Assembly (NCBI RefSeq): GCF_000687735.1
Contig: NZ_JHXL01000002.1
Coordinates: 1 to 64,000 of the forward strand
Source: Acholeplasma equifetale ATCC 29724
GTDB taxonomy: Bacteria > Bacillota_I > Bacilli_A > Acholeplasmatales > Acholeplasmataceae
DNA length: 64,000 nt
Direction: 5' to 3'
The first letter of the stretch is position 1. Each line of letters begins with the position of its first letter. The notes under the pieces are model-generated. The model was not told the origin of the DNA. It saw only the letters and a list, made by a program, of their open reading frames with translations, and made no database searches. The position numbers and the translations under genes were made by a program. Of this stretch, positions 8,456 through 19,783 are shown piece after piece.

Positions 8456-8546
8456 GTTTTTTATTGGAAAAAAGGCATTTTTAGAGCGTATAAAATATGT
8501 AAAAACATCGATAAAAATAAGAGTATTTATTTAAAATAAAAAGTTG

Positions 8547-8575
8547 TTGACATCACCTATCAATAATGATAGAAT
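8547..8575 (+). promoter_or_regulatory. Promoter of the rplK-rplA operon
   Basis: A perfect -35 TTGACA (8547-8552), a 17-bp spacer, and -10 TAGAAT (8570-8575) with an extended TG. This is the strongest type of promoter in the window, as expected for ribosomal protein genes. Confidence 0.9.
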
Positions 8576-8653
8576 AGTAACGCGTGTAGACACACCATAG
8601 TGGAAGAAAGAATTTCGTACCACATACTTATAGATAAAGAAGGAGGTCGTGTT

Positions 8654-9079
8654 ATGGCAAAGAAAGTCGTTAAACAAGTTAAATTGCAAATCCCTGCAGG
8701 AAAAGCAACTCCAGCACCACCAGTTGGTCCAGCACTTGGTCAAGCTCAAGTTAACATTCCACAATTCGTTAAGCAATTTAACGATATGACTCAAAATATG
8801 ATTGGTTACATTGTACCGGTAATTATCAATGTCTACGATGATAGAACATTTGATATTGTTACTAAGACACCACCAGCTTCTGACCTACTCAAGAAAGCAG
8901 CTAAAATCGAAAAAGGTGCTAAAAACCCTAAGAAAGATAAAGTTGCTACAATCACTAGAGCACAGTTGGAAGAAATCGCAAAAACTAAGATGCCAGATTT
9001 AAACGCACACACTGTTGAAGCAGCAGCAAACATCATTGCGGGTACTGCTAGACAGATGGGCATCACAATTACTGAATAA
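8654..9079 (+). CDS. rplK: Ribosomal protein L11
   Basis: 141 residues, the standard length. The N-terminal domain carries the P-A-G-K-A[12 protein letters not shown] signature, and the C-terminal rRNA-binding domain includes A-G-T-A-R-Q-M-G-I. The ATG at 8654 follows an AAGGAGG site. An upstream in-frame ATG at 8600 would add 18 unrelated residues and lacks a binding site, so it is rejected. L11 forms the stalk base of the 50S subunit with L10-L12. First gene of the L11-L1 pair. Confidence 0.97.
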   Translation: MAKKVVKQVKLQIPAGKATPAPPVGPALGQAQVNIPQFVKQFNDMTQNMIGYIVPVIINVYDDRTFDIVTKTPPASDLLKKAAKIEKGAKNPKKDKVATITRAQLEEIAKTKMPDLNAHTVEAAANIIAGTARQMGITITE

Positions 9080-9131
9080 TTTAGAAAATTAAACGTTTCT
9101 AAATTGTGGGAGGAAATCCCGTTATACCACA
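9080..9131 (+). ncRNA. Candidate L1-binding leader between rplK and rplA
   Basis: A hairpin TTTAGAAA (9080-9087) with TTTCTAAA (9096-9103) is followed by TGTGG (9105-9109) pairing with CCACA (9127-9131), around an inner GGGA/TCCC and an asymmetric GTTATA bulge. This arrangement resembles the L1 target in rRNA and in L11-L1 mRNAs, placed just upstream of the rplA ribosome binding site. It would allow autogenous translational repression. Confidence 0.55.
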
Positions 9132-9146
9132 TTTAGGAGGAATATC

Positions 9147-9839
9147 ATGAAACGAGGAAAGAAGTACTTAGAAGCGATCAAACTAGTTGATAAGACTAAG
9201 AAATATTCTGGCTTAGAAGCTGTTGATCTAGCTAAAAAAACCTCTGTTACTAAGTTTGATGCTACAGTTGAAGCTGCATTCCGTTTAAACGTTGACCCAA
9301 GAAAAGCTGACCAAAGTTTAAGAGGTGCTATTAGCTTACCTCATGGAACTGGTAAAGACGTTCGTGTTATCGTTGTAGCAAAAGCTGACAAAGCTAAAGA
9401 AGCTTTAGCAGCTGGTGCTGATGCAGCAGGAGATGTAGAATTAATTGAAAAAATCAGTGGCGGTTGGTTTGAGTTTGATGTTATGGTTGCAACACCAGAC
9501 ATGATGGCTCAACTCGGTAAATTAGGTAGAGTATTAGGTCCTAAAGGATTAATGCCAAACCCTAAAACTGGAACTGTTACTGTAGACGTTGCAAAAGCAG
9601 TTAAAGAAATTAAAGCAGGTAAAATTGAATACCGTACTGATAAAGTTGGTAACATCCATGTTCCAATCGGTAAGGTTTCATTTGAAGCTAACAAATTACA
9701 TGAAAACTTACTTGCAATCTACAATCAATTAATTCGTATCAAACCAGCAACAGTAAAAGGTACATACATTCAAAACATTTCCGTTTCAACAACAATGGGT
9801 CCTGGTATCCATGTTGATGAAACATTAATCAAAAAGTAA
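9147..9839 (+). CDS. rplA: Ribosomal protein L1
   Basis: 230 residues, the normal size. It starts M-K-R-G-K-K-Y and contains the family signature around residues 120-145 ([19 protein letters not shown]), with the two-domain layout of L1. It binds the mobile L1 stalk of 23S rRNA and commonly represses its own operon; a candidate mRNA target lies just upstream. A strong AGGAGG site precedes the ATG. The next gene, rplJ, is separated by a regulated leader. Confidence 0.97.
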   Translation: MKRGKKYLEAIKLVDKTKKYSGLEAVDLAKKTSVTKFDATVEAAFRLNVDPRKADQSLRGAISLPHGTGKDVRVIVVAKADKAKEALAAGADAAGDVELIEKISGGWFEFDVMVATPDMMAQLGKLGRVLGPKGLMPNPKTGTVTVDVAKAVKEIKAGKIEYRTDKVGNIHVPIGKVSFEANKLHENLLAIYNQLIRIKPATVKGTYIQNISVSTTMGPGIHVDETLIKK

Positions 9840-9870
9840 TAATCAATAATTAAATCATTATAAAGATAAA

Positions 9871-9920
9871 TACCTAAGACAGTAGCTGATCAATGGATCT
9901 TAATTTGCTACCGAGGAAAA
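9871..9920 (+). ncRNA. L10 leader (rplJ-rplL autoregulatory RNA)
   Basis: It contains AAGACAGTAGC, a CTTAAT internal element, and GCTACCGAGG. GTAGC (9882-9886) pairs with GCTAC (9907-9911). The ACCGAGG purine-rich side is the conserved kink-turn of the L10 leader family, which binds the L10(L12)4 complex and controls rplJ-rplL expression. Confidence 0.85.
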
Positions 9921-9935
9921 ATCATCTGGAATAAA

Positions 9936-9982
9936 TTTTTCTCTCTTTTTGTCTTATGGATTTGAAGAGAGATTTTATTTTT
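9936..9982 (+). terminator. Attenuator terminator downstream of the L10 leader
   Basis: CTCTCTT (9941-9947) pairs with AAGAGAG (9965-9971), with A/T-rich extensions on both sides, followed by a T-rich tract. It lies about 45 nt before rplJ. Binding of L10(L12)4 to the leader would favour this terminator, as in other Firmicutes. Confidence 0.75.
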
Positions 9983-10026
9983 TTGAGAAATAAAATCGAA
10001 ACAGAAACACCCAAAAGGAGGCAGAC

Positions 10027-10521
10027 ATGCAAAAAGAAGCTATTCTTCGTAAGATTCAAGAAGTTGAAACATTAGCTGAAAAGTTTAAGAACTCTAAGAC
10101 TATTGTTGCTTTTGAATACAAAGGTTTATCAGTTTCAGACTTCACAAAATTACGAAACACTTTAAGAAAAGAAAATGTAGAAGTTAAAGTCTACAAAAAC
10201 AATATCACAAGACGTGCTGCTCAAGTAGTTGGGTTCGATGATTTAGTAGGCGGACTTGTTGGTCCAATCGCAATTGCAATTTCATATGATGACGTCGTTG
10301 CACCTGCTAAACATGTTTTCGAATTCGCTAAAGAAAACAAAACGGTTGTGATTAAATCCGGTGTTATTGAAGGTAAAGTTGTTGACAAGAGTGCTATCAT
10401 TTCATTAGCAAGCTTACCATCAAGAGAAACTTTATTAACACAATTAGCTGCTGGTTTATTAATGCCAGTACAACAAGTTGCAGTAGGTTTACATATGCTT
10501 ACTGAAAAAGAAAATAATTAA
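10027..10521 (+). CDS. rplJ: Ribosomal protein L10
   Basis: 164 residues, the standard length. It has the N-terminal rRNA-binding domain with F-x-Y-K-G-L-S-V-x-D-F-T-x-L-R-x-x-L-R and V-K-V-Y-K-N-N, and a C-terminal helix that carries L12 dimers ([13 protein letters not shown]). It forms the stalk and represses its own synthesis through the leader upstream. An AAAGGAGG site precedes the ATG. It is followed after 20 nt by rplL. Confidence 0.97.
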   Translation: MQKEAILRKIQEVETLAEKFKNSKTIVAFEYKGLSVSDFTKLRNTLRKENVEVKVYKNNITRRAAQVVGFDDLVGGLVGPIAIAISYDDVVAPAKHVFEFAKENKTVVIKSGVIEGKVVDKSAIISLASLPSRETLLTQLAAGLLMPVQQVAVGLHMLTEKENN

Positions 10522-10541
10522 TTAGAAGGAGATTTAGAAAA

Positions 10542-10916
10542 ATGGCTAAATTAACAAAAGAAGCTTTCGTTGAAGCTTTAAAAGAAATGACTTTATTAGA
10601 AATTAAAGAATTAGTTGATGGATTAAAAGAAGAATTCGGTATCGATCCAACTGCTGTTGCAGTTGCAGGTCCAGCTGCTGCTCCAGCTGCTGCTGCTGAA
10701 GAAAAGACAGAATTCGATGTTATCTTAAAAGCTATTGGCGATAAGAAAATCGAAGTAATTAAAGTTGCTCGTGCAGTTACTGGTTTAGGATTAGTTGAAG
10801 CTAAGACATTAGTTGAAACAGCTGATGCTAAGATCAAAGAAAAAGTTAAGAAAGAAGAAGCTGACAAAATTAAAGCTGACTTCGAAGCTGCAGGCGCTAA
10901 AGTCGAAATCGTTTAA
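10542..10916 (+). CDS. rplL: Ribosomal protein L7/L12
   Basis: 124 residues. N-terminal dimerisation domain ([14 protein letters not shown]), an Ala-rich hinge at about residues 42-52, and the C-terminal factor-binding domain with the conserved K-x-x-V-I-K-V-A-R-x-x-T-G-L-G-L-x-E-A-K and the final A-G-A-K-V-E-I. It is the multicopy stalk protein that recruits translational GTPases such as EF-G and EF-Tu, encoded at 21-25 kb. Confidence 0.97.
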   Translation: MAKLTKEAFVEALKEMTLLEIKELVDGLKEEFGIDPTAVAVAGPAAAPAAAAEEKTEFDVILKAIGDKKIEVIKVARAVTGLGLVEAKTLVETADAKIKEKVKKEEADKIKADFEAAGAKVEIV

Positions 10917-10936
10917 TTTTACAAAAAAATATTTAA

Positions 10937-10964
10937 AACCTGAGGGATTACCTTCGGGTTTTTG
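10937..10964 (+). terminator. Terminator after rplL
   Basis: An AACCTGAGG/CCTTCGGGTT stem with one bulge, loop GATTA, followed by T5. It may be partial read-through, since the methyltransferase gene has no separate promoter that I can see. Confidence 0.75.
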
Positions 10965-10987
10965 TCGTTAAAAAGGGAGGTATAAAA

Positions 10988-11575
10988 ATGAGTCATTATT
11001 TTCAAAATGATGAAAAATTAGATAGTAAAGAAGTCATGTTTACTGCCTCCCTTTTTAATATGCAATTTAAATTTTTTTCAGATAAAGGCACCTTTAGTTA
11101 TGGTGAATTAGATTATGGATCAAAACTATTAATCGAAACCGTTACAATCAATCAAGAACAAACACTCCTAGATATAGGAACAGGAATTGGTGTGATTGGT
11201 ATAGCTTTAAAAAAGAAATATCCAACATTGGAAGTCACAATGACTGATGTGAATTTAAGAGCGTTAAATTTAGCAAATAAAAATGCGAAATTAAACAATG
11301 TGGATGTAGAAATTTTTGAATCGGATTTGTATTCTAATATCGATAAAAAATTTGATTTGATTATTTCAAATCCGCCAATCCGTACCGGGAAAAAAGTGAT
11401 TTATACACTGTATAAAGAAGCTTTTCTTCATCTAAATGAAAAGGGTTCTTTATGGATTGTAGTACGCGTTCAACAAGGTGCAAAATCAACGGTAGAATAT
11501 CTAAAAACCATATTTAATACCGTAATTGTTGTTGAAAAAAGCAAAGGTTTTTATATTATTAAAGCTTCAAAATAA
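10988..11575 (+). CDS. Class I SAM-dependent methyltransferase, RsmC/YbxB-like
   Basis: 195 residues with a Rossmann methyltransferase core. D-I-G-T-G-I-G-V-I-G (about residues 61-70) is motif I, M-T-D-V-N is motif II, and I-I-S-N-P-P-I is the catalytic N-P-P motif typical of enzymes that methylate exocyclic amines of bases. The best analogue is RsmC (16S rRNA m2G1207), in the short single-domain form found in Firmicutes. The position between rplL and rpoB is conserved in Bacillus (ybxB), which supports an rRNA role. A strong GGGAGG site precedes the ATG. Confidence 0.85.
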   Translation: MSHYFQNDEKLDSKEVMFTASLFNMQFKFFSDKGTFSYGELDYGSKLLIETVTINQEQTLLDIGTGIGVIGIALKKKYPTLEVTMTDVNLRALNLANKNAKLNNVDVEIFESDLYSNIDKKFDLIISNPPIRTGKKVIYTLYKEAFLHLNEKGSLWIVVRVQQGAKSTVEYLKTIFNTVIVVEKSKGFYIIKASK

Positions 11576-11598
11576 AATTATGTAAAAAATCTGTTTAG

Positions 11599-11628
11599 TT
11601 GACATATTTGTTAAAAAAATGGTAAAAT
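11599..11628 (+). promoter_or_regulatory. Promoter upstream of rpoB-rpoC
   Basis: Perfect -35 TTGACA (11599-11604) and -10 TAAAAT (11623-11628), 18-bp spacer, giving a leader of about 80 nt before rpoB. Confidence 0.8.
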
Positions 11629-11717
11629 AATAAAATGCATAGAAATGGACTTTTTATATATTCATATATATAAAATGAAGCTTCAAATATCCCAAAAAAC
11701 GATAGGAGTGTGGATTC

Positions 11718-14700
11718 ATGGGAGATAAAAAAGAATTTGGAAAAACAGTGAAGTACGGAAAGAAAGCTGTACGTCAAAATTATTCTAAAATGTTACACGA
11801 GGTAGACTTACCTAACCTAATTGAAATACAGACTTCGTCGTTTGATGAATTTATTAAAACGGGTATTGACGAGTTATTATTAGATATTTCCCCAATTGAA
11901 GGTCACAATGGGGATTTAAAACTATATTTTGAATCAAGCTATTTAGCTGAACCAAAATATTCAATCGGAGAAGCAAAGCTCCGTGATTTTAACTATTCAA
12001 GACAATTATTTTGTAAAGTGAAACTTGAAAATGCTGTAACAGGGGAAATAAAAGAATCCAATGTTTTAATGGCAGATTTACCTATGATGACTCCAACTGG
12101 TACATTTGTTATCAATGGTGCTGAAAGAGTTGTCGTTTCACAAATTGTTCGTTCAAGTGGTGCTTACTACACTTCAGAGTTAGATAAAAAGACCAATACT
12201 ATCAAATACTCTGCTCAAATCATTCCAACACGTGGTGCTTGGATTGAATACGAACAAGGATCAAAAGAAATTTTTTATGCAAAAGTTGACCGTTCTAAGA
12301 AAATCCCATTAACGACTTTTATCAAAGCATTAGGTTTTGAATCTAAAAAAGAAATAGATGCAGTGTTTGGAAAAAATCCACTATTAGCATCAACTTTCGA
12401 TAAAGATGAACTTAAAGATGTTGTTGAAGACGAAATTTCAAACGAAAAATTATCTATTTCAGACCAAGCTGTCATCGAATTATATTCTAAACTTCGTCAA
12501 GGTGAAAAAGCACCTATTAATGAAGCAAGAGAACATATTCGTTCAAGATTATTCGATCGTAGACGTTATGATCTAGCATCAGTTGGTCGTTATAAGTTTA
12601 ATAAAAAATTAGACGTGTTAAGTCGTGTTGAAGGTACATTTTTAGCAAACGACTTAGTAAGAGATGGTAAAGTTATCTTACCAAAAGATACTGAAATTAC
12701 TAAAGAAGTTATTGAAATTTTAAAAGATAACCGTGATTTATTAAGAAAAGAAGTTGTTTCAAAAGAAAAAAGTTTACATAACGAACCAGAAGAAGAAATT
12801 TTTGCAACTCGTCTTCCTGAAGGTGGCGATAAACTATTTGCTAAGAAGAACATTGAAAACGTTAAGACTGGTGAAATTTTAGTTAAGAAAAATGAAGAAA
12901 TCACTGATGAAGTACTTGGCTTATTACGTAAGAATCGCGCAAACTTGGATGAAAAAGTTGCTAAATATTTCTTATCAAATGAAAATATTTTTGAAAAAGA
13001 AGCCGAAAGACAAGGCGTTATTGTTGAAATGTTAGATGTTATTCGTTATGACGATAACACAAACAAATCTCAACTCATCCGAGTTGTTGGTAACGACCAA
13101 AGAGTTACTAAAGAACATATTGTCTTATCAGACATTATTGCTTCAATTTCTTACTACTTAAACCTTTACGATGGGTTAGGTTCAACTGATGATATTGACC
13201 ATTTAGGTAACCGTCGTTTACGTTTAATTGGTGAATTATTAAAGAATCAATTCAGAATCGGTTTAGCAAGAGCTGAGAAGAACATTAAAGATAAGATGTC
13301 AACAACAAACTTTAATGAATCTATTTCACCTGCTCAAATTATAAACATGACACCATTAGCAGGTGCTATTAAATCATTCTTTGGTTCATCACAATTATCA
13401 CAATTCATGGACCAAATTAATCCACTTGCTGAATTAACTCAAAAACGTAGAGTATCTGCGTTAGGTACTGGTGGTATTGCACGTGACCGTGCAGGGGTTG
13501 AAGTACGTGACGTCCACAACTCTCACTATGGTAGATTATGTCCAATTGAAACACCAGAAGGTCCATCTATCGGATTAATCTCAAGTTTAGCAACATATGC
13601 AAAAGTTGATGAATATGGATTCATTATGACACCATTCTTAAAGGTTGTTAAAGATGAAGAAGGTAAACCAAGAGTTATTAATGAAACAGTATATTTAACA
13701 GCAGATCAAGAAATAAACGAAGTTATCGCATCAGCTGCATCTCCTGTAAATGATGAAGGTTACTTCATGGAATCACGAGTTATTGCAAGATCTAACGGTG
13801 AAACTGCGATCTTTGAAGCAAATGATGTGACATATATCGACGTATCACCTAAACAGTTAGTATCTGTTGCGACATCATGTATTCCATTCCTAGAACACGA
13901 TGACGCTTCTCGTGCCTTAATGGGTGCGAACATGCAACGTCAAGCTGTTCCACTATTACAAACAGAATCTCCAATTGTTGGTACTGGTATTGAACACCGT
14001 GCTGCAAAAGACTCAGGAGCTGTTGTTGTATCAAATGTTACAGGTTATGTTGTTTATGTTGATGCAAGAAAGATCTTAATCTTAGAAGAACCAACTGAAG
14101 ATATCATCATTCGTGGTGAAACACTTTATAAAGTTGGCGGAGATTTCAATTATGGAATTGCTAAGAGATTATACGATTTAAAGATTGTTGAACCAAAAGT
14201 ATTCGAACTTATTCAATTTAATCGTTCAAACCAAGATACATTAATCTTACAAAAACCAATCGTTGTTCAAGGTGAATATGTTGAAAAAGGTGATGTCATT
14301 GCTGACGGTCCTTCAACAAGCAAAGGCGAATTAGCATTAGGTAGAAACGTCACTGTCGCATTCATGACATGGGAAGGTTATAACTACGAAGATGCGATCA
14401 TCATGTGTGAAGACTTAGTTAAGAATGACGTTTATACTTCTATTCACATTGATGAATACGAAATCGAAACAAGAGATTTAAAACAAGCTAACGGTAAAGA
14501 AGAAATCACAAGAGAAATTCCAAACGTTGGCCCAGATGCCGTTAAATTCTTAGATGAACGTGGAATTATTATTCCAGGTTCTGAAGTTAAAGAAGGCGAC
14601 ATCTTAGTTGGTAAAATTACACCAAAAGGTGTATTTGAACCGACACCTGCTGAAAAATTAATTCATGCAGTTATTGGAGATAAAGCAAAAGAATATCGTG

Positions 14701-15590
14701 ATTCATCACTACGTGTACCTCATGGAGGTGGTGGTGTTGTTCAGTCTGTTCAATATTTCAGTAAGAAAAATGGCGATCAACTCATGCCAGGTGTTAACGA
14801 GCAAATTCGTGTGTTCATCGCTAAGAAACGTAAGATTACTGAAGGGGACAAAATGGCTGGTCGTCACGGTAATAAAGGGGTTATCTCAAGAATCTTACCA
14901 AGAGAAGATATGCCATATTTAGCAGATGGTACACCAGTTGACATCATGTTAAACCCATTAGGAGTTCCATCTCGTATGAATATTGGACAAATTCTAGAAA
15001 TCCATTTAGGTATTTCAGCTAAGAAATTAGGTATTAAAATTGCTACACCTGTATTTGATGGGGTATCTGATGAAGACTTAAGAAACATTATGGCTGAAGC
15101 TGGTATGGAACCAGATGGTAAGACTGTCTTATATGATGGAAGAACTGGAGAACCGTTCCAAAACCGTATCTCAGTCGGTGTGATGTATATGTTAAAACTT
15201 TCACACATGGTTGATGATAAATTACACGCTCGTAACGTTGGTCCATATACACTTGTTACACAACAACCAATGGGTGGTAAAGCTCAAAACGGTGGTCAAC
15301 GTTTCGGGGAAATGGAAGTTTGGGCATTATATGCATATGGTGCTGCTCACACATTACAAGAAATGTTAACTGTGAAGTCAGACGATATGTTAGGACGTAA
15401 CAAAGTATATTCTGCCATTACACATGGTCAAGAAATACCAAGAGCCTCCATTCCAGAATCATTTAGAGTATTAACAAGAGAACTTCAAGCATTAGGACTT
15501 TATGTTGAACTCATTGATGCAGAAACCGGTGAAAACGAAGCGATCAAGAGTTTAGTGGATGGATCAAAATCCAAAGGAGGGTATAGATAA
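11718..15590 (+). CDS. rpoB: RNA polymerase beta subunit
   Basis: 1290 residues, about 100 more than Bacillus. All core motifs are present: [17 protein letters not shown][16 protein letters not shown], G-R-H-G-N-K-G and the C-terminal [12 protein letters not shown]. The extra length lies in the lobe at about residues 305-430, where a module of the type L-x-x-D-x-[VI]-x-x-G-x-[IV]-L-x-K-x-x-E-I-T-x-E-V appears twice instead of once. In the rifampicin region the residue equivalent to E. coli His526 is Gln575 (codon 13440-13442). The start has a TAGGAGTG site. The stop overlaps the rpoC start by one base. Confidence 0.98.
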   Translation: MGDKKEFGKTVKYGKKAVRQNYSKMLHEVDLPNLIEIQTSSFDEFIKTGIDELLLDISPIEGHNGDLKLYFESSYLAEPKYSIGEAKLRDFNYSRQLFCKVKLENAVTGEIKESNVLMADLPMMTPTGTFVINGAERVVVSQIVRSSGAYYTSELDKKTNTIKYSAQIIPTRGAWIEYEQGSKEIFYAKVDRSKKIPLTTFIKALGFESKKEIDAVFGKNPLLASTFDKDELKDVVEDEISNEKLSISDQAVIELYSKLRQGEKAPINEAREHIRSRLFDRRRYDLASVGRYKFNKKLDVLSRVEGTFLANDLVRDGKVILPKDTEITKEVIEILKDNRDLLRKEVVSKEKSLHNEPEEEIFATRLPEGGDKLFAKKNIENVKTGEILVKKNEEITDEVLGLLRKNRANLDEKVAKYFLSNENIFEKEAERQGVIVEMLDVIRYDDNTNKSQLIRVVGNDQRVTKEHIVLSDIIASISYYLNLYDGLGSTDDIDHLGNRRLRLIGELLKNQFRIGLARAEKNIKDKMSTTNFNESISPAQIINMTPLAGAIKSFFGSSQLSQFMDQINPLAELTQKRRVSALGTGGIARDRAGVEVRDVHNSHYGRLCPIETPEGPSIGLISSLATYAKVDEYGFIMTPFLKVVKDEEGKPRVINETVYLTADQEINEVIASAASPVNDEGYFMESRVIARSNGETAIFEANDVTYIDVSPKQLVSVATSCIPFLEHDDASRALMGANMQRQAVPLLQTESPIVGTGIEHRAAKDSGAVVVSNVTGYVVYVDARKILILEEPTEDIIIRGETLYKVGGDFNYGIAKRLYDLKIVEPKVFELIQFNRSNQDTLILQKPIVVQGEYVEKGDVIADGPSTSKGELALGRNVTVAFMTWEGYNYEDAIIMCEDLVKNDVYTSIHIDEYEIETRDLKQANGKEEITREIPNVGPDAVKFLDERGIIIPGSEVKEGDILVGKITPKGVFEPTPAEKLIHAVIGDKAKEYRDSSLRVPHGGGGVVQSVQYFSKKNGDQLMPGVNEQIRVFIAKKRKITEGDKMAGRHGNKGVISRILPREDMPYLADGTPVDIMLNPLGVPSRMNIGQILEIHLGISAKKLGIKIATPVFDGVSDEDLRNIMAEAGMEPDGKTVLYDGRTGEPFQNRISVGVMYMLKLSHMVDDKLHARNVGPYTLVTQQPMGGKAQNGGQRFGEMEVWALYAYGAAHTLQEMLTVKSDDMLGRNKVYSAITHGQEIPRASIPESFRVLTRELQALGLYVELIDAETGENEAIKSLVDGSKSKGGYR

Positions 15591-18500
15591 TGGCAAATCC
15601 AAAAGATGTTTTATCACTTCCTGTTGAAAGTTTAAAACTTTCCGTAGAAGCACTTGGTAAACTAAAACTTTCTGGTATAGATAAGTTAGAAGACTTCAAT
15701 ACATATAACTTAAAGGAATTAAAAACATTACTTCAAGAAAATTTTGATGAAGTAATGCCTAACTTAATTTTCTATAAGTTGCCAACTAAAGTAAAAGACC
15801 TTTCCTTATCCGATGAAGTTACACAAGTATTAGAAACATCAGGCATCAAAGAATTAGCACAATTATTAAGTTATGATAAACAAGCACTTTATCATATCTT
15901 CAAAGATGACGAATTTTATCTAAAAGAAATTAACGACTTACTTGCTTTATATAATGAACAACCATTAGAACCAAGTGATGATGATGCAATTGAACCAATT
16001 GGTATGGACGATCAAGTTAAAAATGAATCAGTCCGAAAAGGTTATGGTTCAAGAGCTTATTCACATTTCAAAGTTCGTTTAGCTTCTCCACAAGAAATTC
16101 GTGCTTGGAGTTATGGTGAAGTTGTCAACCATGAAACTATTAACTATCGTACAAATAAACCAGAAATTGGTGGTTTATTTGACGAAAGAATCTTTGGTCC
16201 AACAAGAGATTATCAATGTGCTTGTGGTAAGAAACAAACGGTAAATAAAGGCCAAATTTGTCCAAAATGTGGTATTGAAATTACTGAATCTAAAGTACGT
16301 CGTGAACGTATGGGACATATTAATTTAGAAGCTCCTGTTGTTCATACATGGTACTTAAAAAATTCACCTTCTAAACTTGCATTATTATTAGGTATTAAAG
16401 CAAAAACTTTAGAAGAAGTTGTATATCATGCAGCATACATCGTAACTGATCCAGGTAACACACCATTAGCAAAGAAAAGTATTCTTTCTGAACAAGATCA
16501 TTCACGATTAGTTGAAGAATTTGGAAATAGATTCCAAGCTTTAACTGGTGCTGAAGCAGTTAAAAAATTACTACAAGATTTAGACTTAGAAAAAGAAGCT
16601 GCGGCTTTACGTCGTCGCTTAAAGAAAGCACCTAAACAAAAACGTGAAAGAATCATTAAGAGATTAGAAGTTGTTGAAGCATTCAAAAATTCAGATAACA
16701 AACCTGAATGGATGGTTATGGATGTTATTCCAGTCATTCCACCGGATTTACGTCCAATGGTTCCGTTAGACGGTGGAAGATTTGCAACAACAGATCTTAA
16801 CGATTTATATCGTAGAATTCTTAACCGTAACAACCGTTTAAAGAAGCAAAAAGAACAAAATGCTCCTCGTTTAATTACTAAAAATGAAAAACGTATGTTA
16901 CAAGAAGCAGTTGACGCATTATTTGATAATGCCAAACGCGGTAAAAAAGCTGCTACTGAAAGAAATCGTCACTTAAAATCATTATCTGACTTATTACGTG
17001 GTAAACAAGGACGCTTCCGTCAAAACCTACTTGGTAAACGTGTTGACTTCTCAGGTCGTTCTGTTATTATCGTTGGTCCAGATTTACAAATGTACCAATG
17101 TGGTATTCCACGTGAAATGGCAATTATTCTCTTTAAGCCATTTATCTTAAGAGAATTACAAAAATTAGGTAATGAAAAACGTAATGCGAATACAAAATAT
17201 GAACGTCGTGATGAAGATACTTGGAAGGCATTAGAAAAGGTTGTTAGAGAACATCCAGTTCTATTAAACCGTGCTCCAACACTTCATAGACTAGGTATTC
17301 AAGCATTTGAACCTAAATTAATTGATGGTAAAGCTATCCGTCTTCATCCACTCGTTACACCAGCCTTCAATGCTGACTTTGACGGTGACCAAATGGCGGT
17401 TCACGTTCCACTTTCTCCGGAAGCTATTGCTGAAGCAAGATTATTAATGCTTGCCTCAAACAACATCTTAAACCCTAAAGATGGTAAACCAGTTGTTACA
17501 CCATCACAAGACATGGTTTTAGGTAACTACTACTTAACAATTGAAGAAAGATTAGATCGTGAAGTATTTAGAACTGAAAAACAAAAAGAAGAATATCAAT
17601 ACAAGAATCGTAATGAAGGTAAATTCTATTCATCTGTTGAAGAAGCTAAACTTGCTTATGAAAATGGTGAAATAAATCTACATACAAGAATCTTTGTAAA
17701 ACCATCTTCAGTTCGTGGTACATTTACAGCTGAACAACAAGGTAAATACCTTGTAACTACATTAGGTAAGATTATTTTTAACGAAATCTTACCACCATCA
17801 TTCCCATACATTAACGAGCCATCAAGTTATAACCTTGAACATGAAACACCAGATAAGTATTTCTTAGCTCCAGGTACAAATCCAAAAGAATTCTTGCATG
17901 CTGTTGAAAGCCCAGAGCCATTCAAGAAAAAATTCTTATCAATGATTATTGCTCAAGTATTTAAACAATTCCATATTTCTGAAACATCTAAGATGCTTGA
18001 TAAACTCAAAGACTTAGGTTTCAAATATTCTACAATTGCTGGATTTACAATTTCATTTGCTGATATTAACGTATATCCAGGTAAGAAAGAAAAAATTGAA
18101 AATACACAACAAGAAATCTTTGAAATTGAAGAAATGTATGAAGATGGATTACTAACAGCTTCAGAAAGAAAGAAACTTATTATTGATAAGTGGACTGAAG
18201 TTGGTTCTAAGATCCAAACAGACTTAATGGGTACATTTGATAAAGATAACCATATCTTTATGATGGCTGACTCAGGTGCTCGTGGTAACGTTTCTAACTT
18301 TACTCAGCTCATGGGTATGCGTGGACTCATGAATAACCCTAAAGGAGAAACAATCGAAGTCCCAGTTACATCATCATTCCGTGAAGGGTTAACTGCGTCT
18401 GAATTCTTCATTTCAACACACGGTGCGCGTAAAGGTTCAACCGATACAGCGTTAAAAACTGCTGAATCTGGTTATTTAACTCGTCGTTTAGTTGACGTTT

Positions 18501-19693
18501 CACAAGATGTTATTATTGTTGAAGAAGATTGTGGATCAACACATGGTACTGTTGTAAGTTCAATTATTGATGAAAACGGTAAATTAGTTGTTCCTCTATA
18601 TGATAGAATCTTAGGTCGTTATGCGGCTAAAGATGTTATTAATCCAAAAACTGGTGAAGTGTTAGTTGCTCGAAATGAATTAATTACTGCAGAAATTGCT
18701 CATGATATTGATAAAGCAGAAATTAAAGAAGTTGAAATTCGTAGTATTCTATCATGTACATCAGAACATGGTATTTGCGTTAAAGACTATGGTATTAACC
18801 TAGCAACTAACAAGTTAGTTGAAGTTGGTGAAGCTGTAGGGGTTGTCGCAGCACAATCAATTGGTGAACCTGGTACACAGTTAACCATGCGTACATTCCA
18901 CACCGGTGGGGTTGCGTCTGCATCTGATATCACACAAGGTTTACCACGTATTCAAGAATTATTTGAAGCACGTAATCCAAAAGGTAAAGCAACTATTTCT
19001 GAAGTTAACGGTAAAGTTAAGGATATTACACGTCGTGGTGGTTCAACAATTATTACAATTGAATCTCCTGAAGCTAAAGAGGGCGAAGTTAAATATACCC
19101 TTGATCCAAACGTTGAAACTATCGTTAAGAAAAATCAAACAATTAAATCAGGAGAACGCTTAAGTCGCGGTTCTATCCATCCAAAAGAATTATTAAGAGT
19201 TACAGATGTTGAAACAACATCTAAGTACATCTTAGAAGAAGTTCAAAAAGTTTACCGTGCTCAAGGGGTAGAAATTTCTGACAAACATATCGAAGTTATT
19301 ATTCGTCAAATGTTAAGAAGAATTAACGTTTTAATTGAAGGTGAAACTGACCTCTTACCAGGTGTTGAAGTTTCAATCGCTGAATTTAAACGTGCAAACC
19401 TTGAAGCAATCAAACAAAGAAAACGTCCTGCTGTAGGTCGTCCAATCCTTTTAGGTATCACAAGAGCTTCATTAAGAAGTGATTCATTCTTATCAGCTGC
19501 ATCATTCCAAGAAACAACTCGTATTTTAACAGATGCGGCAATTAAAGGTAAGAAAGACTTCTTACACGGTCTAAAAGAAAACGTCATCATCGGTGGTTTA
19601 ATCCCAGCCGGAACAGGTATTTTAAGAGAAAGTTATTTCCATTATGAAAGACCTGATTCTAAATTTGAAGATGATTTAGACGATACATTATAA
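15590..19693 (+). CDS. rpoC: RNA polymerase beta-prime subunit with a long N-terminal extension
   Basis: 1367 residues. The core is canonical: zinc-ribbon Cys at about 210, 212, 224 and 227, [10 protein letters not shown]-[FY]-S-G-R-S, and the catalytic N-A-D-F-D-G-D-Q with Asp596, 598 and 600 binding Mg2+. The usual start, equivalent to L-A-S-P-x-x-I-R-x-W-S-Y-G-E, is only reached near residue 164. The first roughly 155 residues form an extra region with two similar modules (about 12-48 and 68-104), each of the form V-x-x-L-x-L-S-x-E-x-x-x-x-L-x-x-S-G-I, matching the helix-hairpin fold of the alpha C-terminal domain. An acidic linker (S-D-D-D) follows. The start is fixed by coupling to rpoB (TAATG) and a GGAGGG site. 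Confidence 0.97.
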   Translation: MANPKDVLSLPVESLKLSVEALGKLKLSGIDKLEDFNTYNLKELKTLLQENFDEVMPNLIFYKLPTKVKDLSLSDEVTQVLETSGIKELAQLLSYDKQALYHIFKDDEFYLKEINDLLALYNEQPLEPSDDDAIEPIGMDDQVKNESVRKGYGSRAYSHFKVRLASPQEIRAWSYGEVVNHETINYRTNKPEIGGLFDERIFGPTRDYQCACGKKQTVNKGQICPKCGIEITESKVRRERMGHINLEAPVVHTWYLKNSPSKLALLLGIKAKTLEEVVYHAAYIVTDPGNTPLAKKSILSEQDHSRLVEEFGNRFQALTGAEAVKKLLQDLDLEKEAAALRRRLKKAPKQKRERIIKRLEVVEAFKNSDNKPEWMVMDVIPVIPPDLRPMVPLDGGRFATTDLNDLYRRILNRNNRLKKQKEQNAPRLITKNEKRMLQEAVDALFDNAKRGKKAATERNRHLKSLSDLLRGKQGRFRQNLLGKRVDFSGRSVIIVGPDLQMYQCGIPREMAIILFKPFILRELQKLGNEKRNANTKYERRDEDTWKALEKVVREHPVLLNRAPTLHRLGIQAFEPKLIDGKAIRLHPLVTPAFNADFDGDQMAVHVPLSPEAIAEARLLMLASNNILNPKDGKPVVTPSQDMVLGNYYLTIEERLDREVFRTEKQKEEYQYKNRNEGKFYSSVEEAKLAYENGEINLHTRIFVKPSSVRGTFTAEQQGKYLVTTLGKIIFNEILPPSFPYINEPSSYNLEHETPDKYFLAPGTNPKEFLHAVESPEPFKKKFLSMIIAQVFKQFHISETSKMLDKLKDLGFKYSTIAGFTISFADINVYPGKKEKIENTQQEIFEIEEMYEDGLLTASERKKLIIDKWTEVGSKIQTDLMGTFDKDNHIFMMADSGARGNVSNFTQLMGMRGLMNNPKGETIEVPVTSSFREGLTASEFFISTHGARKGSTDTALKTAESGYLTRRLVDVSQDVIIVEEDCGSTHGTVVSSIIDENGKLVVPLYDRILGRYAAKDVINPKTGEVLVARNELITAEIAHDIDKAEIKEVEIRSILSCTSEHGICVKDYGINLATNKLVEVGEAVGVVAAQSIGEPGTQLTMRTFHTGGVASASDITQGLPRIQELFEARNPKGKATISEVNGKVKDITRRGGSTIITIESPEAKEGEVKYTLDPNVETIVKKNQTIKSGERLSRGSIHPKELLRVTDVETTSKYILEEVQKVYRAQGVEISDKHIEVIIRQMLRRINVLIEGETDLLPGVEVSIAEFKRANLEAIKQRKRPAVGRPILLGITRASLRSDSFLSAASFQETTRILTDAAIKGKKDFLHGLKENVIIGGLIPAGTGILRESYFHYERPDSKFEDDLDDTL

Positions 19694-19701
19694 TTCAAAT
19701 G

Positions 19702-19729
19702 AAACCCTACATAGCCTGTAGGGTTTTTT
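19702..19729 (+). terminator. Terminator of the rpoBC operon
   Basis: A perfect 10-bp stem AAACCCTACA (19702-19711) with TGTAGGGTTT (19717-19726), loop TAGCC, followed by T. Confidence 0.95.
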
Positions 19730-19783
19730 ATTAGGTAAAAGTTGTATTTAGTGTTAAGATATAACTAAAGGGAAGTGGTTAAG

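Noticed and set aside
10499-10867. A 122-codon minus-strand frame opposite rplL
   Set aside because: An Ala/Ser-rich reflection of the GCT/GAA codons of rplL, without promoter or ribosome binding site.
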